Below the pieces are notes generated by a model, which ran no database searches, was not told the DNA's origin, and worked only from the letters and a program-made list of their open reading frames with translations. Position numbers and translations under genes: made by a program. Positions 46,447 through 54,037 of a stretch of DNA of 64,000 nt are shown here, piece after piece (the first letter of the stretch is position 1; each line of letters opens with the position of its first letter). The stretch comes from Chitinophaga agri (GTDB lineage: Bacteria > Bacteroidota > Bacteroidia > Chitinophagales > Chitinophagaceae): the NCBI RefSeq assembly GCF_010093065.1, contig NZ_CP048113.1, positions 1,116,001-1,180,000 on the forward strand. The letters run 5' to 3'.

Positions 46447-46875
46447 CTATGGCAACAGGTTGGGGGAATCAATGTTAGTCCCTTCCAGGAAATAAAAAGG
46501 ATAGACCATGTTATGCCGGGTGTTGGTGGCAATGATGCGATAATTGATCTGGATATGTACCAGTCCTTCCAGCTCTTTGCGGAGGAGCAGTTCCGCACCC
46601 ATGAAATCTATCCGGGGTTCAAAGTCCAGCAGGGCATGCGCAATCAGATCGTTCATCTCCGTGATCATCGCAGTATCTGCCGACTCAAATACAAACCGGC
46701 GCAGGTTACAACCAAAGGTAGGTTGCATGAGCCGTTCGCCTGGACTCGTGCCCAGTATGATGCGTATACTCTCTTCTATGTCAGCGACAGCATGGCTCAT
46801 GAGCGCACTGCTGCCGGCTTTATCGAATGACGGCGGGAATGACCAGCCGGTACCGAGGAATGAATCTATTGCCAT
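46447..46875 (-). CDS. eCIS gp25-like baseplate protein (Afp9-like)
   Basis: A 142-residue gp25/GPW protein. The GTGWSFPP opening, then SFDKAGSSALMSHAVADIEESIRIILGT and PGERLMQPTFGCNLRRFVFE, are the conserved core; GERLMxPxFGCxL is the family fingerprint. I use the ATG at 46875 (MAIDSFLGTG), the usual beginning. An earlier in-frame ATG at 46914 would overlap the upstream PAAR gene by 28 nt. gp25 seeds sheath assembly on the baseplate in contractile machines. The gene sits between PAAR and the Afp11-like wedge, the normal order. Confidence 0.9.
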   Translation of the reverse strand: MAIDSFLGTGWSFPPSFDKAGSSALMSHAVADIEESIRIILGTSPGERLMQPTFGCNLRRFVFESADTAMITEMNDLIAHALLDFEPRIDFMGAELLLRKELEGLVHIQINYRIIATNTRHNMVYPFYFLEGTNIDSPNLLP

Positions 46876-46886
46876 TATAAACACGT

Positions 46887-47189
46887 TTAACCGCCAATCA
46901 ATACTGTTGGACAACCAATCACAATCGAGCCGCCATGTGCGGTCGTATCGCCCATACGGGCGGCCGGCTTGCCCCCTATCATCACAGTGGCAGAACCTTT
47001 AACGATGGAGTCGGGCGGCCCTACGCAGACACACATATCACCCACCACGGCTGCCGGCAGCATGCCGATGAGCACAGTCGGTACGCCGGGGCCGGCTACC
47101 GGTCCGCCGACATGTGGTATAGGTGGTAAACCCGGCGTCTGCATCGGGCAGGTATGCATATCAGTTAGTCTTGCTGCGGGTGTTCCCAT
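46887..47189 (-). CDS. PAAR-domain spike-tip protein (Afp10-like)
   Basis: A 100-residue PAAR protein starting MGTPAARLTDMHTCPM. It has the repeated triplets PTVLIGMLPAAVVGD, SATVMIGGKPAARMGD and a final GGSIVIGCPTVLIGG, which form the three-faced cone. His and Cys residues (DMHTCP, VIGC, TTAHGG) can hold the tip metal ion. It caps the VgrG-like trimer encoded just upstream (12 nt) and pierces the target membrane. There is no C-terminal extension, so it carries no fused effector. Confidence 0.93.
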   Translation of the reverse strand: MGTPAARLTDMHTCPMQTPGLPPIPHVGGPVAGPGVPTVLIGMLPAAVVGDMCVCVGPPDSIVKGSATVMIGGKPAARMGDTTAHGGSIVIGCPTVLIGG

Positions 47190-47201
47190 GATAAGCTGTT
47201 T

Positions 47202-49019
47202 TTAGTTGATCATTACCATACCTCCCTTGACAACGGTTTGTCCGGAGGCCGATAACTCCGCCGTGGCTGTACCTTTCGCAGTAAAGCCGATCTGGGCGGT
47301 CTGTTTAATGTTCATACCAGTCAGCTCCATATCCTGCGTAGCTTTGAAGGTGGCTTTACCTGTCGCCTGCAAACTGATATTGCCGGTTGCTTTCAGGGTG
47401 ATATCCTTCGGACTGTTCATCACAATACCACTGTCGTCCAGTTTAATGGAGTTGCTGTTCTGGTCTTTTATTTCGATAGATTTACCATCGTCGCTCAGGG
47501 TGATCATATTATTACCCGGCGTGGTGATCTTAATGATCTTTTTGTCGTCGTCGAAGTTGATCTGCAGCAGACTACGACTATAGAATGCCTTGGTATTGTT
47601 CTTCTCATCGGCCTGTGTCACGGGTGGCACTTTAGCCTTGCTGAAGAGTGAGCCCAGTACGACAGGGTAACGTGGATCACTTTCCAGGAATCCGAGTATG
47701 ACCTCGTCGCCCACCTCAGGATAGAACACTGCTCCGGCATTACCAGTTGCGTACAAACTGGCCAGTCTGGCCCATATGCCTGACTGTTCCGCGGCGTTGG
47801 ACGCCGGCTTTACCTGTATACGGTATTGCGATCCCGGGTCTTCTGAGATCTTCATCACTGTAGCCAGCTGCAGACCGTGAACGGCTGGCATCTGCCCATT
47901 GGCAGGCGCATAGGAAAAGTTCTCTTTTTCGAAGATGGGTTTATCGGGTACGCCGAATTGTACGGAGGTCGTCCACCTGCCGTCTTCCAGCTGGTGACGT
48001 ACCTGACTGATAAAAGCGTTGCCGTTAAAGCGGGGTCCTACTCCTTTTAGTTCGAGTATTTTACCAGGCCTGGGCAGGGCGTTACCGATAAAGGATACCC
48101 TTCCACGGATGGCATTCATACGCATGCGTAAGAGCGTACTATCTGCCCAGACTTTCAGGTCGCTCTGTGCGAGTGGCGTACTGGAGATCAGTTTCAGTTG
48201 CTGCTGTCCCAGTTTCGCCGGCAGGTCTTTCACCTTTACATCTCCCTGCACATTCAGCGACGGTTCTGCTGCTGAAGCATTGATCAGTGCCAGCGTCTGC
48301 GGGTCCCAGGCATAGGCGTCCAGGGAAGTAGGCTGTTTTTCTGCATTGATCTCTGCATCAAAAGAGATGATCGATTCCCCATATACAACAGACAACACTG
48401 CTGCTTCATCAAACTTAGGTTGACCAATAACGATCTGGTCGTCTTCCAGTGTTACAAGATGCCCGTTAAAGGCTGCTCTCGCCAGCACGAAATCCCAGTC
48501 GGTGGACATGCGCTGAAACAGTACTTCCATCTGTGGTGTGGTGGCATCTGCAGTGACGGACAATCCGTGGGCCCTGACGAGTTGCTGGATAACGTCACTG
48601 TCCTTCGCGGAGAAGAACTGATCTTCCTTCTGCCCCATCGTCATTTTCACGGCATTATGCTTACAGGTGAGCAGCATTTCGAAGCCTGCATTGCCGGTAC
48701 GTAATGACTGTTTGACGATGACACCGGAAAAGATGGACACTTCTGTATCATCGCCATACCCTGCGGTAATACTAACCGTACCGCCCGGCTTCATATCCGG
48801 GCTGGTGGATTCACTGGCCGGGAAACTTCCAGCGTCACCATCCTGGCCAATATCACCCGTACCTTCCACAAACAGGATCTCCGCATAAGAGATCTTGTTG
48901 ACTTCGTGTACAACATTGACAGAGATGACCGCTATTTTCTCCTGAACGGCGCTGCCATTCACACTTACCGTGAATTTAAGTGTAGGATCGCTGATATTTA
49001 AAGGACCTGTTACTGGCAT
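47202..49019 (-). CDS. VgrG/gp5-gp27-like spike protein (Afp8-like)
   Basis: A 605-residue spike. The gp27-like N-terminal part (about 1-370) includes KISYAEILFVEGTG and QHVLARAAFN-like segments. An OB-fold region follows (about 385-470: YRIQVKPASNAAEQSGIWAR, GDEVILGFLESDPRYPVVLG). The C-terminal needle (about 490-605) is a beta-helix of short repeats (IKITTPGNNMITLSDDGKSI, DITLKATGNISLQATGKATF). This is the Afp8/PVC8 layout. The start codon overlaps the stop of the LysM gene by one base (ATGA-type junction at 49019), indicating translational coupling. No fused enzymatic domain is seen. Confidence 0.92.
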   Translation of the reverse strand: MPVTGPLNISDPTLKFTVSVNGSAVQEKIAVISVNVVHEVNKISYAEILFVEGTGDIGQDGDAGSFPASESTSPDMKPGGTVSITAGYGDDTEVSIFSGVIVKQSLRTGNAGFEMLLTCKHNAVKMTMGQKEDQFFSAKDSDVIQQLVRAHGLSVTADATTPQMEVLFQRMSTDWDFVLARAAFNGHLVTLEDDQIVIGQPKFDEAAVLSVVYGESIISFDAEINAEKQPTSLDAYAWDPQTLALINASAAEPSLNVQGDVKVKDLPAKLGQQQLKLISSTPLAQSDLKVWADSTLLRMRMNAIRGRVSFIGNALPRPGKILELKGVGPRFNGNAFISQVRHQLEDGRWTTSVQFGVPDKPIFEKENFSYAPANGQMPAVHGLQLATVMKISEDPGSQYRIQVKPASNAAEQSGIWARLASLYATGNAGAVFYPEVGDEVILGFLESDPRYPVVLGSLFSKAKVPPVTQADEKNNTKAFYSRSLLQINFDDDKKIIKITTPGNNMITLSDDGKSIEIKDQNSNSIKLDDSGIVMNSPKDITLKATGNISLQATGKATFKATQDMELTGMNIKQTAQIGFTAKGTATAELSASGQTVVKGGMVMIN

Positions 49020-49687
49020 TATGCTTTCTTTAGAGGTGGGAAATAAAGCTCATCTCCCGGACGGATCGCATGAATGCTACTGAGTCCATTGAGTCTGGCC
49101 ACTTCCATATAGTAAGAAGAGTCCCCATAGATACGGTAGGCCATCATCGGCAATGTATCACCGGCTTTGACGGTCCTGATATGTGTCAGGTCGGGCGAAC
49201 TCTTTTTCGATTTCTGTTTTTTGGTCTTGAAATCCAGCGACTGGGCAATCACCAGTTTTACTTCCGCGCGCAGCGCCGTACCGTCCGCATTAAAGAGTTT
49301 ATAGTTGGTCGTCAGACTGGTACATACGCCTCTGTATACCAGGTTTCCCCAGGTGATCTTCAGAAAGTTGGGCCTGTGTACATTTCCCTGGTAGGAGAAG
49401 ATCAGGTTTGTGAGCAGTGTGATATAACCATCCACGGTTGCGGCGTTTGGAATGGTAATAATACCCGTACCATCTACCAGCAGGTCGAGGTTAAAATCGG
49501 AATGCCCCATGCCCTTGAAGATCTGGGTGGGTTCGCTGGCAGCGCTTTCCTCGGAAAGCCCATATTCCGCCTTGTAGCTCAGTGAATAGCTGGCAGGATT
49601 GATCATGGCCGTAATGGAGCCCAGCTCCTGATTTACGCAGGCAGCATCTCCATAGGCGGTGATCAGTAATTTCTTTATCTCTCCCAT
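49019..49687 (-). CDS. eCIS LysM-containing tube/baseplate hub protein (Afp7-like)
   Basis: A 222-residue protein. The N-terminal two-thirds (SITAMINPASYSLSYKAEYG, GHSDFNLDLLVDGTGIITIP) resembles the tube-like hub domain of T4 gp53/Afp7. The C-terminus is a LysM-like domain (about 170-220: VKAGDTLPMMAYRIYGDSSY, ends HAIRPGDELYFPPL). In Afp/PVC particles this protein links the first tube ring to the spike. It overlaps the VgrG-like gene by one base and lies 3 nt after the small DUF5908 gene. Confidence 0.88.
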   Translation of the reverse strand: MGEIKKLLITAYGDAACVNQELGSITAMINPASYSLSYKAEYGLSEESAASEPTQIFKGMGHSDFNLDLLVDGTGIITIPNAATVDGYITLLTNLIFSYQGNVHRPNFLKITWGNLVYRGVCTSLTTNYKLFNADGTALRAEVKLVIAQSLDFKTKKQKSKKSSPDLTHIRTVKAGDTLPMMAYRIYGDSSYYMEVARLNGLSSIHAIRPGDELYFPPLKKA

Positions 49688-49690
49688 AAG

Positions 49691-49861
49691 CTATCGGTCT
49701 GCCTCGGTTTTCATAGTACGCAACACTTTCTCCACACACTCCCTGATAATACCTTCTTTCAGCCTCCTGAGCGTCTTCTCATCAGGCAGCGCAGTCGTTG
49801 TGCTGGCAGCATCGGAAGAAATGGTCACCTTGATGACGAGTTCTCTTATTTCAAGCGGCAT
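49691..49861 (-). CDS. DUF5908-type small eCIS protein (56 aa)
   Basis: A short gene reading MPLEIRELVIKVTISSDAAS at its start and a helical tail ending VEKVLRTMKTEADR. Start ATG at 49861, stop TAG at 49691-49693. The MPLEIRELVIKVT opening is that of the small Bacteroidota eCIS family DUF5908. It lies between the second tube gene (9 nt away) and the LysM gene (3 nt away), so it is embedded in the operon. Its role is unknown; size and place suggest a small adaptor at the tube-hub junction. Confidence 0.85.
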   Translation of the reverse strand: MPLEIRELVIKVTISSDAASTTTALPDEKTLRRLKEGIIRECVEKVLRTMKTEADR

Positions 49862-49870
49862 CGTGTAGCT

Positions 49871-50311
49871 TTATACTTTTTCAAAATATTTATAAGCCAG
49901 TTCCAGCGTCTCTACGACGATCTCCCCGGGCCAATTGGCTTTTAGTCCGGAGACCTCCAGTTTGACCGGATATGCATCGTAAAACTTCCAGGAATAGAGT
50001 ACTTCACCCGACAGGTCCAGCAGCATTACAATGATGGTGGTCGGCGTAAAGGTGAAAGAGGACAGACTGGTAGTGACCCAGTCTGTCACCGTCGACCCGA
50101 TCAGCATGCCCCTCCGCAATACGAGGTTACTGTATTTGGGAGGGGAAGGGAGTTTATAAACAAATTGGTTTTCTCCCCCTTCCCTGACCTCTTCCGGTGT
50201 GATGGTGACAGATATGCCACTGACATCCTGAAAACTGCCTTCCTGCTTACCTGTATAATTGATGAAGTTCACTTTATAGTAAAACCCCACCGGTGGGTAT
50301 GCGGAATCCAT
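49871..50311 (-). CDS. eCIS tube protein 2 (gp19-like, Afp5-type)
   Basis: A 146-residue gp19-like tail-tube protein. It opens MDSAYPPVGFYYKVNFINYT, with the family's SFQDVSGISVTITPEEVREG strand-turn, LPSPPKYSNLVLRRGM and YDAYPVKLEVSGLKANWPGE followed by IVVETLELAYKYFE. It is a paralogue of the tube protein encoded 8 nt upstream. Contractile eCIS usually have one major tube protein and one baseplate-proximal tube initiator. Position nearer the hub gene suggests this copy is the initiator (Afp5-like), by analogy only. Confidence 0.88.
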   Translation of the reverse strand: MDSAYPPVGFYYKVNFINYTGKQEGSFQDVSGISVTITPEEVREGGENQFVYKLPSPPKYSNLVLRRGMLIGSTVTDWVTTSLSSFTFTPTTIIVMLLDLSGEVLYSWKFYDAYPVKLEVSGLKANWPGEIVVETLELAYKYFEKV

Positions 50312-50319
50312 ATAAGATA

Positions 50320-50775
50320 CTATTCAGTCAATGTTAAACCTTCGTGTGCTACTTCCATCGTCTCAACGGCGATCTCGTTAGCATCCGACTTCATATCTGT
50401 TACTGTGATCTTGGCCGGGAATGCGTTCTTCAGCGTCCAGCTCATAGCGATGTCCTGCTTTTCATCGAGCAGGCTGATCACGATATTGATACGTTTGTAG
50501 GTGTTCATGGTGATACCCTTGTATTTGTCCCACAGCGCCTTGTCGCCTTTGAAGATCCCCTTCTTCAGCGTCACGTTAGAGAACTTCTGTATACCGGGCA
50601 TTTTCACAGTAGAATACACCGGGCTGCTACCGCCGCGGTATTCAATGATCTGTGTTTCTGATGATAATCCGGTTACTTCCTGGAATATCAGTTCTGCACC
50701 GTCCCACATGACCTTAAAGGAAAATTTCACTAAAGGCCACGTGGACTGGGCCTGGGTAGAGCCGTCATCTGCCAT
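50320..50775 (-). CDS. eCIS major tube protein (gp19-like, Afp1-type)
   Basis: A 151-residue gp19-like tube protein with WPLVKFSFKVMWDGAELIFQ, EVTGLSSETQIIEYRGGSSP, VTLKKGIFKGDKALWDKYKG, NAFPAKITVTDMKSDANEIA and VETMEVAHEGL. It follows the sheath gene (48 nt gap) and precedes the paralogue at 49871-50311. By order and by its Gly/Ser-rich loop SPVYSTVKMPG it is likely the main tube subunit whose hexamers stack inside the sheath. Which paralogue is major is inferred from gene order. Confidence 0.9.
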   Translation of the reverse strand: MADDGSTQAQSTWPLVKFSFKVMWDGAELIFQEVTGLSSETQIIEYRGGSSPVYSTVKMPGIQKFSNVTLKKGIFKGDKALWDKYKGITMNTYKRINIVISLLDEKQDIAMSWTLKNAFPAKITVTDMKSDANEIAVETMEVAHEGLTLTE

Positions 50776-50823
50776 TTTTATAAGCTTTTAAGAGTAAACA
50801 ATAAGAGGTTCCGTTGTATCGGT

Positions 50824-52326
50824 TTATGATTGCTGCATCATCTGCTGGAATGTGATCACAATGAATTCAGCAGGTCTTACCACCGCTACTTTCACATTGA
50901 TCAGCATCTTACCTTCCAGGATGTCCTGTGGGGTCATGGTAGTGCCCAGCCCGAGCTGTACATCGTACGCCTGTTCCGGTGCGGCTCCTGCCAGTGCACC
51001 CTGTTTCCAGAGGTTATTCAGGAAGTTGTCTATCATGGCTTTTACAGTCACCCAGGTGGTCGCATCATTCGGCTCAAACACATAGGTACGTGCCGCCAGT
51101 TTGATAGACTGTTCTATCATGATGAGGGTACGGCGTACGTTTACATAACACCAGTCCAGACTGTTACCGTCCAGTGTTCTGCCACCCCATACCAGTGTAC
51201 CTACGCCCGGGAAAGGGCGGATCACGTTGATGGACTTACCGGCGAGAACATCCACGTTCAGTTGTTTCTGCTCATCCGCAGAAATATTCACGGAAGGAGC
51301 GTTCACCATGCTGACAGATACGTTAGCCGGTGCCTTCCATACACCACGGCTGCTATCCACCAGGGTATAGATACCTGCCATTGCACCACTTGGCGGCAGT
51401 TCGTTCAGTTTGGAGCGGATCTCTTCCAGGATACTCACATATACCGGGCTGGATGCTCTGAGTGACTGATGATAGTTCTTCTTGGCGTTGGCGTCCGGTG
51501 CAGCTATGGCCTTATAGGCAGTCACTACTTTCTTCGCCAGTTCTTCCGGCAGCAGGGTACCCAGGTCAACGCTGGCGTCGAGGTTTTCAAAGTCGATCTC
51601 ATTTGCCTGTACGATCGCCGTTTTCAACCACGGATAATAGGCCGCACCGTAGTTAAGTGCATTGATACCGATCTTGTCTCTGAAAGCAGCTACGATCGCA
51701 TCGGTTGTGTCGGTAGGACCCTGTTGTGCCAGGTCGAAGATGCCGAAGCGGCTCTGTGTTTTCGCACAATGCGCCAATACTTTTGTGTAAACAGTATTGT
51801 AGGCATTTTCACCCAGGGCGATCACGTCAGGGATCACCACGAGCGTAGGTTCAAATTCCTTTTCGAGCAGCAACAGGATGTCGGGTTTAGTGTCCGATCC
51901 GATGAAGTCGTCCAGCGATACTTCCAGCCCGTCTGGTTTATCACCATAGGTACCTACGGAAACGATGTAACAGTTACTGCCACCGTTCGCGTAGAACAGG
52001 CGGATACTGTTGTACAGATAGAAAGTGTTCTTTTCCTTGATCTGTACAGTCTTTGGAGCGCCATTGACAATAAAGGTCTCTCCTTTGTAGTCAGCAGCGG
52101 GATCAGCGATGCTGAATTTGGGATGAAAGCCCGCGCCGAACATTTCCACAAATTCCGCGAAGGAAGTCACACGGGTCGGCTTCTGCAGAAGCGATTTACC
52201 GAACCGTTCGGCTTTGTGTGTGTAGCCGATAAAGACGGGAACTGCTGTTTCGACGGCGACGGCAGAACTGGGGAAGGCGTTTTTTTCTTCTATGTAAACG
52301 CCCGGAGTCATGAGTGTTGAAGCCAT
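50824..52326 (-). CDS. eCIS contractile sheath protein (Afp2-4-like)
   Basis: A 500-residue sheath with the N-terminal strand MTPGVYIEEKNAFPSSAVAV that inserts into neighbouring subunits, then VPVFIGYT. The C-terminal core has NVIRPFPGVGTLVWGGRTLD, a YVNVRRTLIMIEQSIKLAAR helix and final strands MLINVKVAVVRPAEFIVITF. This is the standard phage-tail-sheath C-terminal domain. There is one sheath gene here, whereas Afp and PVC have three; the Bacteroidota AlgoCIS-like systems also have one. Contraction drives the tube into the target. Confidence 0.93.
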   Translation of the reverse strand: MASTLMTPGVYIEEKNAFPSSAVAVETAVPVFIGYTHKAERFGKSLLQKPTRVTSFAEFVEMFGAGFHPKFSIADPAADYKGETFIVNGAPKTVQIKEKNTFYLYNSIRLFYANGGSNCYIVSVGTYGDKPDGLEVSLDDFIGSDTKPDILLLLEKEFEPTLVVIPDVIALGENAYNTVYTKVLAHCAKTQSRFGIFDLAQQGPTDTTDAIVAAFRDKIGINALNYGAAYYPWLKTAIVQANEIDFENLDASVDLGTLLPEELAKKVVTAYKAIAAPDANAKKNYHQSLRASSPVYVSILEEIRSKLNELPPSGAMAGIYTLVDSSRGVWKAPANVSVSMVNAPSVNISADEQKQLNVDVLAGKSINVIRPFPGVGTLVWGGRTLDGNSLDWCYVNVRRTLIMIEQSIKLAARTYVFEPNDATTWVTVKAMIDNFLNNLWKQGALAGAAPEQAYDVQLGLGTTMTPQDILEGKMLINVKVAVVRPAEFIVITFQQMMQQS

Positions 52327-52343
52327 AGCTGTGCGGATTTGAT

Positions 52344-53147
52344 TTAATATAAAAAGATCTCCGAGTATGCCTGTGTACGGTCATATACAGGCATTGCTGC
52401 GGCAGATAGTCTTGTAATATCAGGTGAAGGCAATGCGTGAATGATGGTATGGAATTGTTCACTATCCCCGATCCTGTCTATGAGCTGGAAGGTATAAGCC
52501 GGCCGCTGTGATAACGTCAATGCCTGTCCGGAGATAAGTGCGGGAACACGTCTTCCGTCGGGCAGATCTATCAGCTGCGGTGCAGTGAATTGTACACTGC
52601 CCCTTGCATCAACAATGGATGGGTTTGTGAGCGACAACAGGTTGCTGCTCATCAGGAAGTAGCACCACCTGGTGGCCTTTGCGGTAAAGCAGATGTCGTA
52701 TACGGGTAGCAGCGCAGGTGTAAAGGCAAGTACGATCCTGGCAAACGGGCGGGCAGCTATACCCGCGCTTTCTGCAGGGATGAGATCATCCGCAGATACA
52801 GTTGCCTGTCTGTGTAATGTACCTGGTGCACATGCGTGCTGATTGCTGAACAGTAACATGGTTCCTGTCACATCCGTCTGTTCCAGTGCGGTATAGTTAT
52901 AGAAATGCGCATCCTGCAGCTGCATATCAAACACGAGTGTAATACCCTGTTGCAATAATGCGGACCGGTCAGTACTGCCGTCATTACTGAGTATGGCAAT
53001 CCTGTCCGGCAATCTGCGGAAAAGCAATTCGTAACGTCGCATCTCTGTTGCTGTTTGTTGTGGCAGGAGCAGACGTATGTTTCTGAAACAGTTATCAGCA
53101 TAGAACCCGTGACGGAAATAAATTTCCGTCAGCAAAGTGAATCCCAT
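52344..53147 (-). CDS. Unknown eCIS protein between sheath and Pvc16 genes
   Basis: A 267-residue protein I cannot assign. It opens MGFTLLTEIYFRHGFYADNC, has a beta-rich pattern throughout (MRRYELLFRRLPDRIAILSN; TLVFDMQLQDAHFYNYTALE; RIVLAFTPALLPVYDICFTA) and no signal peptide or membrane segment. It lies 14 nt downstream of the Pvc16-like gene and 17 nt upstream of the sheath, inside the operon. That position suggests a structural part near the distal cap, such as a cap adaptor, but this is a guess from neighbours. Confidence 0.7.
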   Translation of the reverse strand: MGFTLLTEIYFRHGFYADNCFRNIRLLLPQQTATEMRRYELLFRRLPDRIAILSNDGSTDRSALLQQGITLVFDMQLQDAHFYNYTALEQTDVTGTMLLFSNQHACAPGTLHRQATVSADDLIPAESAGIAARPFARIVLAFTPALLPVYDICFTAKATRWCYFLMSSNLLSLTNPSIVDARGSVQFTAPQLIDLPDGRRVPALISGQALTLSQRPAYTFQLIDRIGDSEQFHTIIHALPSPDITRLSAAAMPVYDRTQAYSEIFLY

Positions 53148-53161
53148 TACTGTAATGTTGT

Positions 53162-53734
53162 TTACAGAAGTTTATCGTTTGTAGTGATGTCCGATACAGC
53201 CGGCCTGTATTCTCTGATAATGCTGTCATCGAATGTGAGCATGCGCATCTTGTATATGACGGATGGCATATACTTGGCGCCAAGCGTTGCCCACACGTTG
53301 TTTAAACGTTCGGGCCCCATACTTTCCATTTCAAAAACCAGCTTGTCTATACGTCGGTCCAGCGATGGCGTGTTGTCTGGTGTAAGCACATTGCGCGACT
53401 GAAAAAAAGCCATGACAAAGGAAATAAACCGCAATGCTTCCGCATAGTTATTCGCGGTAAAATATGCCGAGAACAATACATACAGGTTAATGCATACAGG
53501 CGGCGTTGTCTTCGCCTGTACCATGCCTGCGTTATAACCGGGCACACCTTTCCCCATCGCTTCTTTCTCAATGTTTATCAGCGTTACAAGTACCTTGTTC
53601 TCACCTTGTACAGCTACACTTCCATCCTGGTTTACGATACCGGACAATATCACTTTATCCTCATTGACATGCAGTTGCCTGATGAAATGACTATTGATCA
53701 CTTCAGTGACGCATGATAAGGTTTCGTAAATCAT
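53162..53734 (-). CDS. eCIS tail-terminator/cap protein (Pvc16_N / DUF4255)
   Basis: A 190-residue protein opening MIYETLSCVTEVINSHF. The DUF4255 core includes NQDGSVAVQGENKVLVTLIN, IEKEAM, then PPVCINLYVLFSAYF and YAEALRFISFVMAFFQSRNV, and it ends NNVWATLGAKYMPSVIYKMR. This is the Afp16/Pvc16 tube-terminating cap, which stops growth at the distal end. It is the first gene of the eCIS operon; the promoter should lie in 53735-54037. Confidence 0.92.
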   Translation of the reverse strand: MIYETLSCVTEVINSHFIRQLHVNEDKVILSGIVNQDGSVAVQGENKVLVTLINIEKEAMGKGVPGYNAGMVQAKTTPPVCINLYVLFSAYFTANNYAEALRFISFVMAFFQSRNVLTPDNTPSLDRRIDKLVFEMESMGPERLNNVWATLGAKYMPSVIYKMRMLTFDDSIIREYRPAVSDITTNDKLL

Positions 53735-54037
53735 ATGGCTATTATTTTATCAGGAAGTACTCAGTTGATCTGAGGCTCACAATGTGCTACCAGAGGCAGT
53801 TCACAGTGTCGTGCTTTATAATGACATAACGGTTGTAGTTAGTCTTCATAGTCCCGTTCTACCGGGTGGAATGTCAGGGTGTTAGGATCTTTTAACGGAT
53901 TTATTTTTTTGGTTATCCGGCACAAGATAGCAGTTAAATGAAACTAATAAAAATTTTATTTAAATGAATAATTACCTATTTTTTGTTAAATATTATTGTT
54001 ACACTTGCTCCTGCGTTGTCGGTAAATTTCATCTTTT
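53735..54037. other. Divergent promoter region of the eCIS operon and the GH18-like gene
   Basis: 303 nt, very AT-rich in its right half (53900-54000). On the minus strand there is only a near-match to the Bacteroidota -7 element (TATCTTG around 53923-53929), and on the plus strand TAAATTTC just before the GH18-like gene. No operator-like palindrome stands out. eCIS transcription control must be encoded here or upstream. Confidence 0.5.

Noticed and set aside
49070..49585. 171-codon plus-strand frame over the LysM gene
   Set aside because: It is antisense to a well-supported eCIS gene and shows no domain.
35102..53734. Prophage or T6SS as an explanation of the contractile genes
   Set aside because: No capsid, portal, terminase, lysis or integrase genes are present, and no TssJ/L/M membrane complex or ClpV-type ATPase. 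Pvc16, CIS_TMP, DUF5908 and the AAA+ gene fit eCIS.
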